A DNA stretch of 64,000 nucleotides from Streptomyces sp. Y2F8-2. Lineage in GTDB: Bacteria; Actinomycetota; Actinomycetes; Streptomycetales; Streptomycetaceae. The stretch is from positions 124,001 to 188,000 of the forward strand of contig NZ_BNGS01000006.1 of assembly GCF_014905555.1 (NCBI RefSeq), given 5' to 3'. The translations under genes were made by a program, and so were the position numbers. This document shows positions 49,936 through 57,699 of the stretch, one piece after another (the stretch's first letter is position 1; every line of letters begins with the position of its first letter). The notes beneath the pieces are model-generated. The model saw only the letters and a program-made list of their open reading frames with translations, was not told the DNA's origin and searched no databases.

Positions 49936-51783
49936 ATGACTGTCATGACGTCCGAGACGTTAGGGACGGAAGCAACGTCAGGAACGCAAGCCGGGGACCA
50001 GGCACACCCGGTGGCCGACGATCTGGCGCACCTTCTCTTCGAGGGCGCTCGTCGCGATCGTACCCACGGCGTGTGGCGCACGGCGATCTCCGGCCGGGCG
50101 TTCGCGTACCGGCCCGGCCTGTCCGCCGCCGAGCGGATCGCTCTCTCCTACGAGCGTCTGCGTCTCGTCAACGATCGCCTCGACGATCCCCTGCGGTTCG
50201 CGGCCGACCCGCACCGGCTGGCCGCGCTGCACGAGTGGATCGGACCGGTGGACGGCGGGCTGACCACCCTCGCGAGCATCCACTACAACCTCTTCCTCGG
50301 CAGCCTCGTCGACCACGACCACGGGGACCGCGATCTGTCCGCCTTCGGCTCGCTCCGCAACACAGGAACGTTTCTGTGTACCGAGCTGGAGCACGGCAAC
50401 GACGTGGCCGCGATGGAGACCGTCGCCGTCTTCGACCGCACGAGCGGCGGCTTCCACCTGCACACGCCGACGCCCGGCGCGCAGAAGTTCATGCCCAACA
50501 CGACCTTGACGGGCGGTCCCAAGACGGCGGTCGTGGCAGCCCGGCTCGTCGTGGACGGCGAGGACCGGGGCGTGTTCCTCTTCCTCACCCCGCTCAGCGA
50601 CGAGACCGGGCACCTGCCGGGGGTGACGGTCCGCCGGCTGCCGGAGCGCACCGGCACCCCGGTCGACCACGCCCTCACATCCTTCGACCACGTGTGGCTG
50701 CCGCGCGAGGCACTCCTGGAAGCCGACCACGGCCGCCTCGCCCCGGACGGCACGCTGACCAGCAACCTCGGCAACAAGCGCAAACGGTTCCTGCGCTCCA
50801 TCAACCGCGTCACCATGGGCAAGCTCTGCATGAGTGCCGGCACCCTGGGCATGGCCCGCGCCGCGCTCGCCATCGCGGTCCGCCACGCCCACAGCCGTCT
50901 GATCGCCGGTCCCAGGGCCGCCGAGCGCATACCGGTCGCCGCCCACCGCAGCCACCACAGCCGGCTGCTCGACGGCCTGGCGACGGCGTACGCGATGACG
51001 TTCCTGCACCGCACCGTGGTGGACCGGTTCGCCGCGCACACCGAGGAGGACCGCGAGGAGGTCGAGCGGCTCGCGGCGATCGCCAAGGGCTGGATCACCT
51101 GGCAGGCACGCACGATCACCACCGAGTGCCGCGAACGGTGCGGCGCCCAGGGCCTGTTCCCCGCCAACGGCATCTCGGAGCTGCCCGGCAACATCGAGGG
51201 CGGCATCACCGCCGAGGGCGACAACCTGGTGATCTGGGTGAAGGCCGCCTCCGAGATGGTCTTCGGCCACGATCCGAGGCCCCCGCACGCACCCCCGGCC
51301 GACGCAGACCTGACAGACCTCGCCTTCCTACGGGGCCTGCTCGCCCGGGTCGAGGCCATCTGGCAGCAACGGGCTCGCACGGCCCTGCGCGAAGGCCCGT
51401 CCGGCGACCCGGTCGGCCGCTGGAACACCACCTCGGAAGCCGCCCTGGAGATGGTCTCGGCCCACGCCCAGCTCCAGGCGGCGAACGCGTTCGCCACGGC
51501 CTCGGAACGGCCGACGGACCCGAGGTCCCGACGGCTGCTGCGCAACCTGTGCCGCCTGTTCCTGCTCCGCCACCTGCGCGCCCACACGGGCGACCTGCTC
51601 GCGGAGGGCCACCTGTCGCCGGACCACGTACGCTCGTTTCCCAAGGCACGGGACGCGCTCATCACCGAACTGGCACCGCAGATGACGACCTTGGCCGACG
51701 CGTTCGACTTCCCGCTGGAGATGCTGTCGCGCATACCGATCGCGAGCGGGGGGACGGTCGAGCCGCTGGAGCCGACGGAGTAG
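49936..51783 (+). CDS. aco: Acyl-CoA oxidase for butenolide autoregulator synthesis (Aco-like)
   Basis: A 615-residue FAD-dependent acyl-CoA oxidase. N-terminal helical region to about 130, the FAD/substrate core LGSLRNTGTFLCTELEHGNDVAAMETVAVFDR in pieces from about 138, PNTTLTGGPKTAVVAARLVV (about 187-207), and an ACOX C-terminal domain. In S. avermitilis Aco introduces the double bond that leads to avenolide, and homologues sit in the tylosin cluster. ATG at 49936. Leu9 is TTA (49960-49962), so synthesis is predicted to depend on bldA tRNA. Divergent from the receptor, with an ARE-like site in between. Confidence 0.88.
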   Translation: MTVMTSETLGTEATSGTQAGDQAHPVADDLAHLLFEGARRDRTHGVWRTAISGRAFAYRPGLSAAERIALSYERLRLVNDRLDDPLRFAADPHRLAALHEWIGPVDGGLTTLASIHYNLFLGSLVDHDHGDRDLSAFGSLRNTGTFLCTELEHGNDVAAMETVAVFDRTSGGFHLHTPTPGAQKFMPNTTLTGGPKTAVVAARLVVDGEDRGVFLFLTPLSDETGHLPGVTVRRLPERTGTPVDHALTSFDHVWLPREALLEADHGRLAPDGTLTSNLGNKRKRFLRSINRVTMGKLCMSAGTLGMARAALAIAVRHAHSRLIAGPRAAERIPVAAHRSHHSRLLDGLATAYAMTFLHRTVVDRFAAHTEEDREEVERLAAIAKGWITWQARTITTECRERCGAQGLFPANGISELPGNIEGGITAEGDNLVIWVKAASEMVFGHDPRPPHAPPADADLTDLAFLRGLLARVEAIWQQRARTALREGPSGDPVGRWNTTSEAALEMVSAHAQLQAANAFATASERPTDPRSRRLLRNLCRLFLLRHLRAHTGDLLAEGHLSPDHVRSFPKARDALITELAPQMTTLADAFDFPLEMLSRIPIASGGTVEPLEPTE

Positions 51784-51910
51784 CTCCAGCCGATCGGGCG
51801 AGCACGACCTTCCGGCGGCCGGAGATGACCGGGGCGCCCATGGTGAATTGGTCTGCTCGGGCCGGTCCGCGAACGCAAGAGGTGCCACCGGTCAGCAACG
51901 GCCCCGTGGG

Positions 51911-52819
51911 TCAACTGCGGACGCGAACAGGCGGGTTGACCGGCGAGTAGGCGTGGAACGCCCATCTGAGGGAGCTTGCGTGGTCGATCTGCACGACCTT
52001 GGCGATCTCGAACTCGACCATGCGCAGGGCTCCTGGGTGCTTCTGGGCGCCGGCGGGGTTCCAGTCGATCCGGCCCCGCCCGGTCAGCTGCAGCGTGTGG
52101 CCGTTCTCCCAGTCCAGGAAGAGCAGACCGGCCGCTGGGTTGAGATGCATGTTGCCGAGCGTCATGTAGAACTGGTTGCCGGCGTAGTCCGGCCAGACGA
52201 TCTTGCGCGGGTTGACCACCGTGACGAATCCCGGCATGCCGCCGCGGTGCGAGGAGTCGGCTCCGTGCTCGGGTGAGAGACTCGCGATGAAGAACGTGTC
52301 GGCACCCCCGATCCACCGCTGCTGGTCTTCGCTGAGCTCTTCGCCGGTCACGGCCGGTCCGGGGCCTTGGGGTGCGGTCTTCTCGATGGTGCGTGTCTGA
52401 AGGTACTTCGGGCAGTTGCCCAGTACCTGCTCGGTCCGCACGATGAGGCGGTCCCCGTCGCGTCCGGCGACTCCGTTCATCCGGATCCGGCGCCGCGTCT
52501 GCGGCTGGAGGGCGAGCACTCCGATGTCCCGTTCGGTGTCGAAGACCTCGCGGAGTGGGTCACCCGGCGCAGGCAGTGCGTTGATGACGACGGTCCGTTC
52601 GTCCACCGGCTCGGCGAAACCGGGCGGCCCGTCCACGATGGTCGACCAGATCGCACCGTCATCGTCGGCCCCGCCGACGACGAGCATGCGCTGGTCCCTG
52701 ATGAAGGGGACGAACCCCCGGGGGATGTCGGGGCCGAACATGGGAGAGCCCCATCCGGGGCCGCCTTCGCCCGCCTGATGCTGGATCGCCTGCTCGCCCT
52801 CGTGTACGAGGTTCTTCAC
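51911..52819 (-). CDS. Pyridoxamine 5'-phosphate oxidase (PPOX) family protein
   Basis: A 302-residue protein with two flavin-binding split-barrel halves (about 30-140 and 180-280). MLVVGGADDDGAIWSTIVDGPPGF and FVTVVNPRKIVWPDYAGNQFYMTLGNMHLNPAAGLLFLDW are family blocks. Probably binds FMN or F420 and reduces or oxidises a small substrate. GTG at 52819 with AGGAG 11 bases upstream is chosen over TTG at 52828, which is too close to the ribosome-binding site. It follows the alpha/beta hydrolase 48 bases downstream, likely one operon. Confidence 0.82.
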   Translation of the reverse strand: MKNLVHEGEQAIQHQAGEGGPGWGSPMFGPDIPRGFVPFIRDQRMLVVGGADDDGAIWSTIVDGPPGFAEPVDERTVVINALPAPGDPLREVFDTERDIGVLALQPQTRRRIRMNGVAGRDGDRLIVRTEQVLGNCPKYLQTRTIEKTAPQGPGPAVTGEELSEDQQRWIGGADTFFIASLSPEHGADSSHRGGMPGFVTVVNPRKIVWPDYAGNQFYMTLGNMHLNPAAGLLFLDWENGHTLQLTGRGRIDWNPAGAQKHPGALRMVEFEIAKVVQIDHASSLRWAFHAYSPVNPPVRVRS

Positions 52820-52867
52820 GCTCGTCAATGCTCCTTGTGTCGATGCGACGGCCGGACGCGGGTCTGC

Positions 52868-53740
52868 TTACTTCCAGACGCGGTCGAGGAAGTCGGCGAT
52901 CAGTGGGGCGATCTCCGGCAGATGGGTCTCGAGGGCGAAGTGCCCGGTGTCGAAGAGGTGGAGTTCGGCGTCGGGCAGGTCGCGGAGGTAGGCGCGGGCC
53001 CCGGGCTCGGGGAAGAAGGGGTCGTTGCTTCCCCAGGTGATGAGGGTGGGCGGGGTGTGCAGGCGCAGCCAGGCGTGCCAGTGGTCGTAGCGCTCGACGT
53101 TGGAGTGGTAGTCGAAGATCAGTGCCTGCTGGGCGTCCTTGCGGCCGGGCAGGTCCAGGAAGTACTGGTCGATGATCCAGCCTTCGGGGGCGATGAGGCC
53201 GGGGCTGGTGACGCCGATCTCGTACTGGCTGCGGGTGCCGTCGAGGGTGAGCATGTCCTGGATGGCGCCCTGGGCGCCGGGGGTCTCGGGGGTCAGGCCG
53301 AGGAGGCCGCGGGCCGCGTCCGAGAGCCCTTCCTCGTAGGCGTTGCCGTTCTGTACGACGAGACCTGCGATCCACTCGGGGTGGCGTTCGGCGATGCGGA
53401 AGCCGATGGGCGCGCCGAAGTCGAAGACGTACATCACGAACCGGTCGAGGCCGAGGGTCTGGATGAAGCCTTCGGTGATGTCGGCGAGGCGGTCGAAGGA
53501 GTAGGTGAAACCGTCCGGGACCTGGGTGTTGCCGAAGCCGGGATGGTCCGGGGCGATCAGCCGGTAGTGGGAGCCGAGCGCGTCGATGAGACGGCGGAAC
53601 TGGTGGGAGCCGGACGGAAAGCCGTGCAGGAGCAGCAGCACGGGCGCGTCGGCCCGGTCGGGGAGGGATTCCCGGTAGAAGACGCGGACGCCGTCGACCT
53701 CAAGGTGGCGATGGACGGTGCGGGCGACAGGAGCGAGCAT
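52868..53740 (-). CDS. Alpha/beta hydrolase with Asp nucleophile (haloalkane dehalogenase/epoxide hydrolase type)
   Basis: A 290-residue alpha/beta hydrolase. HGFPSGSHQF forms the oxyanion region; the nucleophile elbow is YVFDFGAPIG with Asp in place of Ser, a feature of haloalkane dehalogenases and epoxide hydrolases. The acid is in WGSNDPFF and the base is His in DTGHFALE. ATG at 53740 with AAGGA 6 bases upstream. First gene of a two-gene unit with the PPOX gene, divergent from the CGNR regulator. Confidence 0.85.
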   Translation of the reverse strand: MLAPVARTVHRHLEVDGVRVFYRESLPDRADAPVLLLLHGFPSGSHQFRRLIDALGSHYRLIAPDHPGFGNTQVPDGFTYSFDRLADITEGFIQTLGLDRFVMYVFDFGAPIGFRIAERHPEWIAGLVVQNGNAYEEGLSDAARGLLGLTPETPGAQGAIQDMLTLDGTRSQYEIGVTSPGLIAPEGWIIDQYFLDLPGRKDAQQALIFDYHSNVERYDHWHAWLRLHTPPTLITWGSNDPFFPEPGARAYLRDLPDAELHLFDTGHFALETHLPEIAPLIADFLDRVWK

Positions 53741-53825
53741 GTCTAATCCTTCTTTCGATATCTGATGCATTAGGTATACCGAAGGCGCGACTAACATGTC
53801 AACGCAGCGATGTACCATTAGTCAT

Positions 53826-54383
53826 ATGAGTGATCTCGTGCCGCTGACCGGAGAACCCCTGGCGCTGGACCTGGTGAACACCCGTCCGTCCGTCGGTGAC
53901 CTGCTCGCGACCCCGGACGACCTGCGGGCCTGGTGGACCCTCGAGGCGGACCGCCTCCCGGACGAGGCACCTCGCGAAGTGACCGCCGCAGACCTGGCCG
54001 CCGTGCGCGCCGTACGCGAGCACACCGCCCGCGCCCTCGATCGGGTCCGCCGAGGCGACGAGCCCTCGGCCGCCGACTTGGAGGCGCTCAACCAGGCGCA
54101 GCGTGCCGCCCCGGCGATCAATGAGCTGGCGTGGAACGGGTCTGCGGTGGTCGCCACACGCCGACGCGACGGCTCACCGGGCCTGCGACTGGCCGCAGGC
54201 CTCGCGGAGGCCGCCGCCGAACTGCTGGCGGATCCGGCGGTCGCCAGGATCCGGGAGTGCGAGGCCGACGACTGCGTGATGCTCTTCCTGCCCGCCCATC
54301 CGCGCCGCCGCTGGTGCTCCGCCGCCCGCTGCGGCAACCGGGTGCGCGTCGCCCGCCACTACCAGCGGCACAAGGCCGGATAG
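53826..54383 (+). CDS. ABATE/CGNR zinc-finger transcriptional regulator
   Basis: A 185-residue regulator. ABATE stress-sensor domain at about 5-110 (GEPLALDLVNTRPS), and C-terminal CGNR zinc finger at about 135-182: IRECEADDC, then RRRWCSAARCGNRVRVARHYQRHK. Four Cys and the CGNR motif are intact. ATG at 53826 lies in an AT-rich stretch (accattagtcatATG), possibly leaderless. Divergent from the hydrolase-PPOX unit and probably its repressor or activator. Confidence 0.88.
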   Translation: MSDLVPLTGEPLALDLVNTRPSVGDLLATPDDLRAWWTLEADRLPDEAPREVTAADLAAVRAVREHTARALDRVRRGDEPSAADLEALNQAQRAAPAINELAWNGSAVVATRRRDGSPGLRLAAGLAEAAAELLADPAVARIRECEADDCVMLFLPAHPRRRWCSAARCGNRVRVARHYQRHKAG

Positions 54384-54706
54384 CGCAGACGTTCCGTCGC
54401 TCACGTCCGGGGTGAACCGGGGTGACCAGCGGTGCGGGAGCGAACCGAACCGGCCGACCTCGCAGCCTGACGCCTCCCCGCCGCCCGTCCCATCCCCTCG
54501 CCCAGCCCAGCGACACCCACTTCCGACCTGACCTGCCTCGCAGCCGCCAACCTGACCAACCTTCCGGCCGACGCGGCACCAGCCGCTACACTGTGGGCGG
54601 TGGCACGGCTGTAGGCCAGCCCTGCCATCGCAACACTGCCGGGAACGCGTCTGACGAGGTCCGCCTAATTGGCACCAATTTCAGACATGCCTTCCGACAG
54701 ATCCCT
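54384..54706. other. Intergenic region upstream of tRNA-Arg
   Basis: No gene is convincing. A short palindrome AATTGG-CA-CCAATT lies at 54667-54680, close to where the tRNA promoter should be (tRNA starts at 54707). Direct repeats of ggggtga(a/c)c occur at 54400-54425. The middle is C-rich and featureless. Confidence 0.5.
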
Positions 54707-54779
54707 GCCTTCGTAGCTCAGGGGATAGAGCACCGCTCTCCTAAAGCGGGTGTCGCAGGTTCGAATCCTGCCGGGGGCA
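54707..54779 (+). tRNA. tRNA-Arg(CCT), integration site
   Basis: A 73-base cloverleaf. Acceptor GCCTTCG/CGGGGGC, D stem GCTC/GAGC, anticodon stem CCGCT/AGCGG with loop CTCCTAA (anticodon CCT, reading AGG), T arm GCAGG-TTCGAAT-CCTGC, discriminator A. No CCA encoded. The integrase gene follows 553 bases downstream, so the 3' end of this gene is the likely attachment core. Confidence 0.95.
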
Positions 54780-54892
54780 CAGAGAAACACCAGGTCAGGA
54801 GCCCTTCCGTCCAGCGGACGGGAGGGCTCCTGCGCTTGCAGCACACACATGGCACACATGCCGTGCGCGCGGATGGTGGGGAGCTGTGCAGG

Positions 54893-55237
54893 ATGCCCGT
54901 CAAGGATGAGCTGGCCCGGCGCCGGTACGAGAAGCTGATCGACCGGCTTGAATCGCTGATGCGGGCGACCCTGAAGCCGCAGTTCAAGGGCTACCACGGT
55001 CAGCTGATCCTGAGCGGCGACGATCTTGCGGAGTTGGGCGACCTCAAGGACGTCCGGCATGCCGCTCGGGAAGCGGGACGTCGTCTCGGCTGGAAGACCA
55101 CCACCCGTCTTGTCGGTGACCGGCTCTTCGTGCTGGACGAGCGGAAGGTACCTGAGGAGATCGAGCGGCTGGCCGGCGACGAGACCGCCGCTGCGATCGA
55201 CCGAGCCCGGCAGGAGAGCCAGCGACCGCGCGAATGA
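54893..55237 (+). CDS. Hypothetical protein next to the attachment site
   Basis: A 114-residue charged helical protein (MPVKDELARRRYEKLIDRLE..., AREAGRRLGWKTTTRLVGDRLFVLDERKVPEEIERLAGDE). No membrane segment or known domain recognised; the pattern of alternating basic and acidic helices might fit a DNA- or protein-binding accessory factor. ATG at 54893 with GGGGAG 9-10 bases upstream. It lies between the tRNA and a strong terminator shared with the convergent integrase. Confidence 0.6.
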   Translation: MPVKDELARRRYEKLIDRLESLMRATLKPQFKGYHGQLILSGDDLAELGDLKDVRHAAREAGRRLGWKTTTRLVGDRLFVLDERKVPEEIERLAGDETAAAIDRARQESQRPRE

Positions 55238-55252
55238 CCTGAGCCGAGAGTG

Positions 55253-55301
55253 ACACAAGGGGCCGCCCCACCGCTCAGCGCGGTGGGGCGGCCCCTTGTG
55301 T
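55253..55301. terminator. Strong bidirectional terminator
   Basis: A perfect 22-bp stem (55253-55274 with 55280-55301) with loop TCAGC lies between the convergent hypothetical and integrase genes. Confidence 0.85.
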
Positions 55302-55331
55302 TGCGGCTCCCCGGCACGGATCAGACCCACA

Positions 55332-56570
55332 TCACGCTGCATCGTCCTCCAGGGCGGCCACCTCCTCGGCGGCCTTGCGGGCCTTCTTCTCCGCCTTCTC
55401 CAGCTTGGCCTTCGCCTTGGCCAGTTGCTTGGAACGGCGCTTGTGCATCTTCTTCGAGACCTCGTCCAGGCGGTCGGGGAAGAGATGGCCATACGTGTCC
55501 AACGTCAGGGTCGCGGACTTGTGGCCCAGCATCGTCTGTACGACGTTGACGTCCGCACCGCTCGCGATGGCCAGCGACGCCGCCGTGTGCCGCAGCTTGT
55601 GCGGGGTGACGTTGAGGTCCCCCAGCCCGGCCTTCACAACCGCCGGTGCGAAGAACCGCTGCCGGAAGTTGCGGGCCCGCAGCGGTCCGCTCTGCGGGGC
55701 GGTGAAGAGCAACTCCTCGTCCCCCCGCCCCTGGACGTGCGGCTTCAGCTCCTCGGCCAGGAACCGCGGGATCGGTACCGACCGGCGCTCGTGGTTCTTG
55801 GGGGTGTCGAGGTAGAGCTTGCCGTTGTCCTCGGCGTACGCCTCGACGATGTGGGCCCGGCAGGCGTCGAGGTCGACGCGGCCCACCTTCAGCGCGGACG
55901 CCTCGCCCCAGCGCAGGCCGGTGTAGGCCAGCAGCAGGATGAACACCCGGTAGGCGCCTGACGCGTTGGCCAGCGCGTCGACCTGCATGTCATCGAGGTA
56001 CACGTGGTCGGCCGGCGCCGCCTTCGGCAAGGGCACGCCGACAGCCGGGTTGACCGCCAGACGACGAGCCTTGACCGCGTAGCCGAGAACGCGGCTGAGG
56101 ACGACGTACGCCTTGCGGACCGAGCGGGGGCTGAGCTTCCTGCCGCCGGTCGCCTCGCCGGACAGCAGGTCCGCGAGCCACTCGGCGATGTCCTCGAAGT
56201 GGATGCGGTCCAGCGGAGTGGTGCCCCACTTGGGGATCACATGGACGTCAAGAACGCCGCGATAGCGCCCCCGGGTCGAACGCTTGAGATGAATCTGCGC
56301 GGCCAGCCAGGACTCCGCCACCTCCGCGAACTTCACGCGCGCGGCGGCCGGATCACGGTAGGAGCCGTCATTGAGTCGGGACTCCATCCTCGTCCGCTCG
56401 ATCTCGGCGTCGACCTTGCGGGCGAAGGTCTTCATCTTCGGCTTGCCGTCGGGGCCGTACCAGCGCACGCGGTAGCGCCCCGGTGGCGTACGACCCGCCC
56501 GCTTGGCCTTCGCCACGGCCTCGGCATACGCCGCGTGCCCTATGCGGTCCTCAATCCAGACTCGCGCCAA
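55332..56570 (-). CDS. int: Tyrosine recombinase/integrase
   Basis: A 412-residue site-specific integrase. N-terminal arm- and core-binding domains at about 30-170, catalytic domain at about 185-375 with Arg220 (GLRWGE), Lys258 (TPKNHERR), His324 and Arg327 (HKLRH), His350 (LGHKS) and nucleophile Tyr360 (LDTYGH). The C-terminal 40 residues are Lys/Ala-rich and helical. TTG start at 56570 directly adjoins the XRE stop codon TAG, implying tight coupling. It should integrate and excise the element at tRNA-Arg. Confidence 0.95.
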   Translation of the reverse strand: MARVWIEDRIGHAAYAEAVAKAKRAGRTPPGRYRVRWYGPDGKPKMKTFARKVDAEIERTRMESRLNDGSYRDPAAARVKFAEVAESWLAAQIHLKRSTRGRYRGVLDVHVIPKWGTTPLDRIHFEDIAEWLADLLSGEATGGRKLSPRSVRKAYVVLSRVLGYAVKARRLAVNPAVGVPLPKAAPADHVYLDDMQVDALANASGAYRVFILLLAYTGLRWGEASALKVGRVDLDACRAHIVEAYAEDNGKLYLDTPKNHERRSVPIPRFLAEELKPHVQGRGDEELLFTAPQSGPLRARNFRQRFFAPAVVKAGLGDLNVTPHKLRHTAASLAIASGADVNVVQTMLGHKSATLTLDTYGHLFPDRLDEVSKKMHKRRSKQLAKAKAKLEKAEKKARKAAEEVAALEDDAA

Positions 56571-56852
56571 CTAGCACCCCCTCCGGTCGTCGGTGGACGC
56601 CGAGGGGAGCGGCAGGAGCAGGGTCGTGGGAGGGGTACCGAGCGCGGTGGCGATGGCGACGAGGTCGTCGATGTCGCAGCGCCGGCGGCCGCGTTCGGTA
56701 CGGCTGAGGGCGGTGTTGGTCATCGGGCGGCCCAGTGCGGTGCAACGGGCTGCGAGTTGGTGCTGGGTCAGGCCGCGCACGAGGCGTAGGTGCTCGATGG
56801 CGCGGGCGGTGTGAAGGCCGGCGGGCCCTATTTCTACAGGTCGGGTTGCCAT
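56571..56852 (-). CDS. XRE-family repressor
   Basis: A 93-residue HTH_3 protein: RAIEHLRLVRGLTQHQLAARCTALGRPMTNTALSRTERGRRRCDIDDLVAIATALG in order from about 17 to 73. ATG at 56852 lies inside the left arm of a 10-bp inverted repeat (56846-56890), so binding there would block its own translation and transcription. Upstream of int, in one transcript. Confidence 0.88.
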   Translation of the reverse strand: MATRPVEIGPAGLHTARAIEHLRLVRGLTQHQLAARCTALGRPMTNTALSRTERGRRRCDIDDLVAIATALGTPPTTLLLPLPSASTDDRRGC

Positions 56853-56890
56853 AACAGTTAGCTGTAACTTGCAGCCGGACGTTATGGCAA
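56846..56890. promoter_or_regulatory. Inverted repeat overlapping the XRE start
   Basis: TTGCCATAAC (56846-56855) and GTTATGGCAA (56881-56890) are perfect 10-bp arms 25 bp apart; a smaller GTTA-GCTG-TAAC repeat lies between them. The left arm includes the XRE start codon. Confidence 0.7.
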
Positions 56891-56909
56891 GAGTTGGTTC
56901 TTAAACTCT
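56890..56909. promoter_or_regulatory. Operator copy A, AGAGTT-N8-AACTCT
   Basis: AGAGTT-GGTTCTTA-AACTCT, a 6-8-6 palindrome in front of the leftward XRE-int operon. It matches copy B (57235-57254) at 19 of 20 positions in the opposite orientation. Confidence 0.75.
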
Positions 56910-57234
56910 ACAAAAGTCGTACCGAGGCTGAGTGGCGTTCCTCTCATCGAATTCCGGCACATCGCGAGCCGTTTCGTCGTGGGCGCCGTGCTACCTTCCC
57001 TTCGCGTCGCGAAAGTGGGCGATTTGAGCAAGTATCAGCCGAACCATCCGGCGAGCTCAGCAAGTGGCATCTGACCGATCCGAGCTATCTCTGAGCTGCG
57101 GAGGTATCGGATTCCGACACCTCTACTGATCGCCTCGCCGCAAAAAAATTTCATGTTCCGCAGGAGCGATTTCGGCAACCGGGGATCCACCCTTACTGTT
57201 CTCGTCTCACCGGCCACACCGAGAGAAGTAGTAC
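56910..57234. other. AT-richer control region between int and xis operons
   Basis: 325 bases without a convincing gene, with lower GC than the neighbours and features such as caaaaaaatttcatg (57139-57153) suited to divergent promoters. It is bracketed by the two matching operators. Confidence 0.6.
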
Positions 57235-57254
57235 AGAGTTTCAGAACCAACTCT
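57235..57254. promoter_or_regulatory. Operator copy B, AGAGTT-N8-AACTCT
   Basis: AGAGTT-TCAGAACC-AACTCT, the inverse of copy A with one mismatch, in front of the rightward excisionase operon. Tandem GTTGTCCARG copies follow at about 57282-57306, close to where the promoter should be. Confidence 0.75.
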
Positions 57255-57320
57255 GGACTTCCCTCTGGATGGTGTGGCTGTGTTGTCCAGGCACGTTGTC
57301 CAAGACCGAAAAGGAGCCCT

Positions 57321-57563
57321 GTGCCGACCCCTTCCCCCCGCAACACCAGCGCCCCTGCCACCGCTGCGGCTGGCCAGCGCGGCCCGCTTGCCACCCCTGC
57401 GGAGGTCGCCGCGTACCTCGGGGTGCCGGTGAAGACCCTCTACCAGTGGAAGTACCGGGGCATCGGCCCCAACGTGCACAAGGTCGGCCGCCACCTGCGC
57501 TACCGCTGGCACGACGTGGACGCCTGGGTGAACGCCCACTCCACGTACGACCTCACGGCCTGA
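57321..57563 (+). CDS. xis: Excisionase/helix-turn-helix protein
   Basis: An 80-residue DNA-binding protein of the excisionase (HTH_17) type: LATPAEVAAYLGVPVKTLYQWKYRGIGPNVHKVGRHLRYRWHDVDAWV in order from about 22. GTG at 57321 follows AAAGGAG. It should steer the integrase toward excision. First gene of the rightward operon; its promoter carries operator copy B. Confidence 0.85.
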   Translation: MPTPSPRNTSAPATAAAGQRGPLATPAEVAAYLGVPVKTLYQWKYRGIGPNVHKVGRHLRYRWHDVDAWVNAHSTYDLTA

Positions 57564-57654
57564 ATCCGCCCTTCCGGGACAGCGAAACGGCCCTCGGCGT
57601 GCCACCGCCGAGAGCCGCAGAGTCCCTGCCCCATCGCCCTTGAACGATCGAATC

Positions 57655-57685
57655 GGTGGGCCGGGCCTTGCCCGTCCGGCCCACC
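57655..57685 (+). promoter_or_regulatory. Leader hairpin upstream of the DUF3631 gene
   Basis: GGTGGGCCGG (57655-57664) and CCGGCCCACC (57676-57685) form a perfect 10-bp stem with an 11-base loop; the ribosome-binding site AGGAAGGA follows at once. It could be an attenuator or a mRNA stabiliser. A weaker hairpin (57593-57612) lies just before it. Confidence 0.6.
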
Positions 57686-57699
57686 AGGAAGGAACGCCT

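Noticed and set aside
54422..55237. A longer reading of the hypothetical gene starting upstream at 54422
   Set aside because: It would run through the tRNA-Arg gene; ATG at 54893 with a ribosome-binding site is more plausible.
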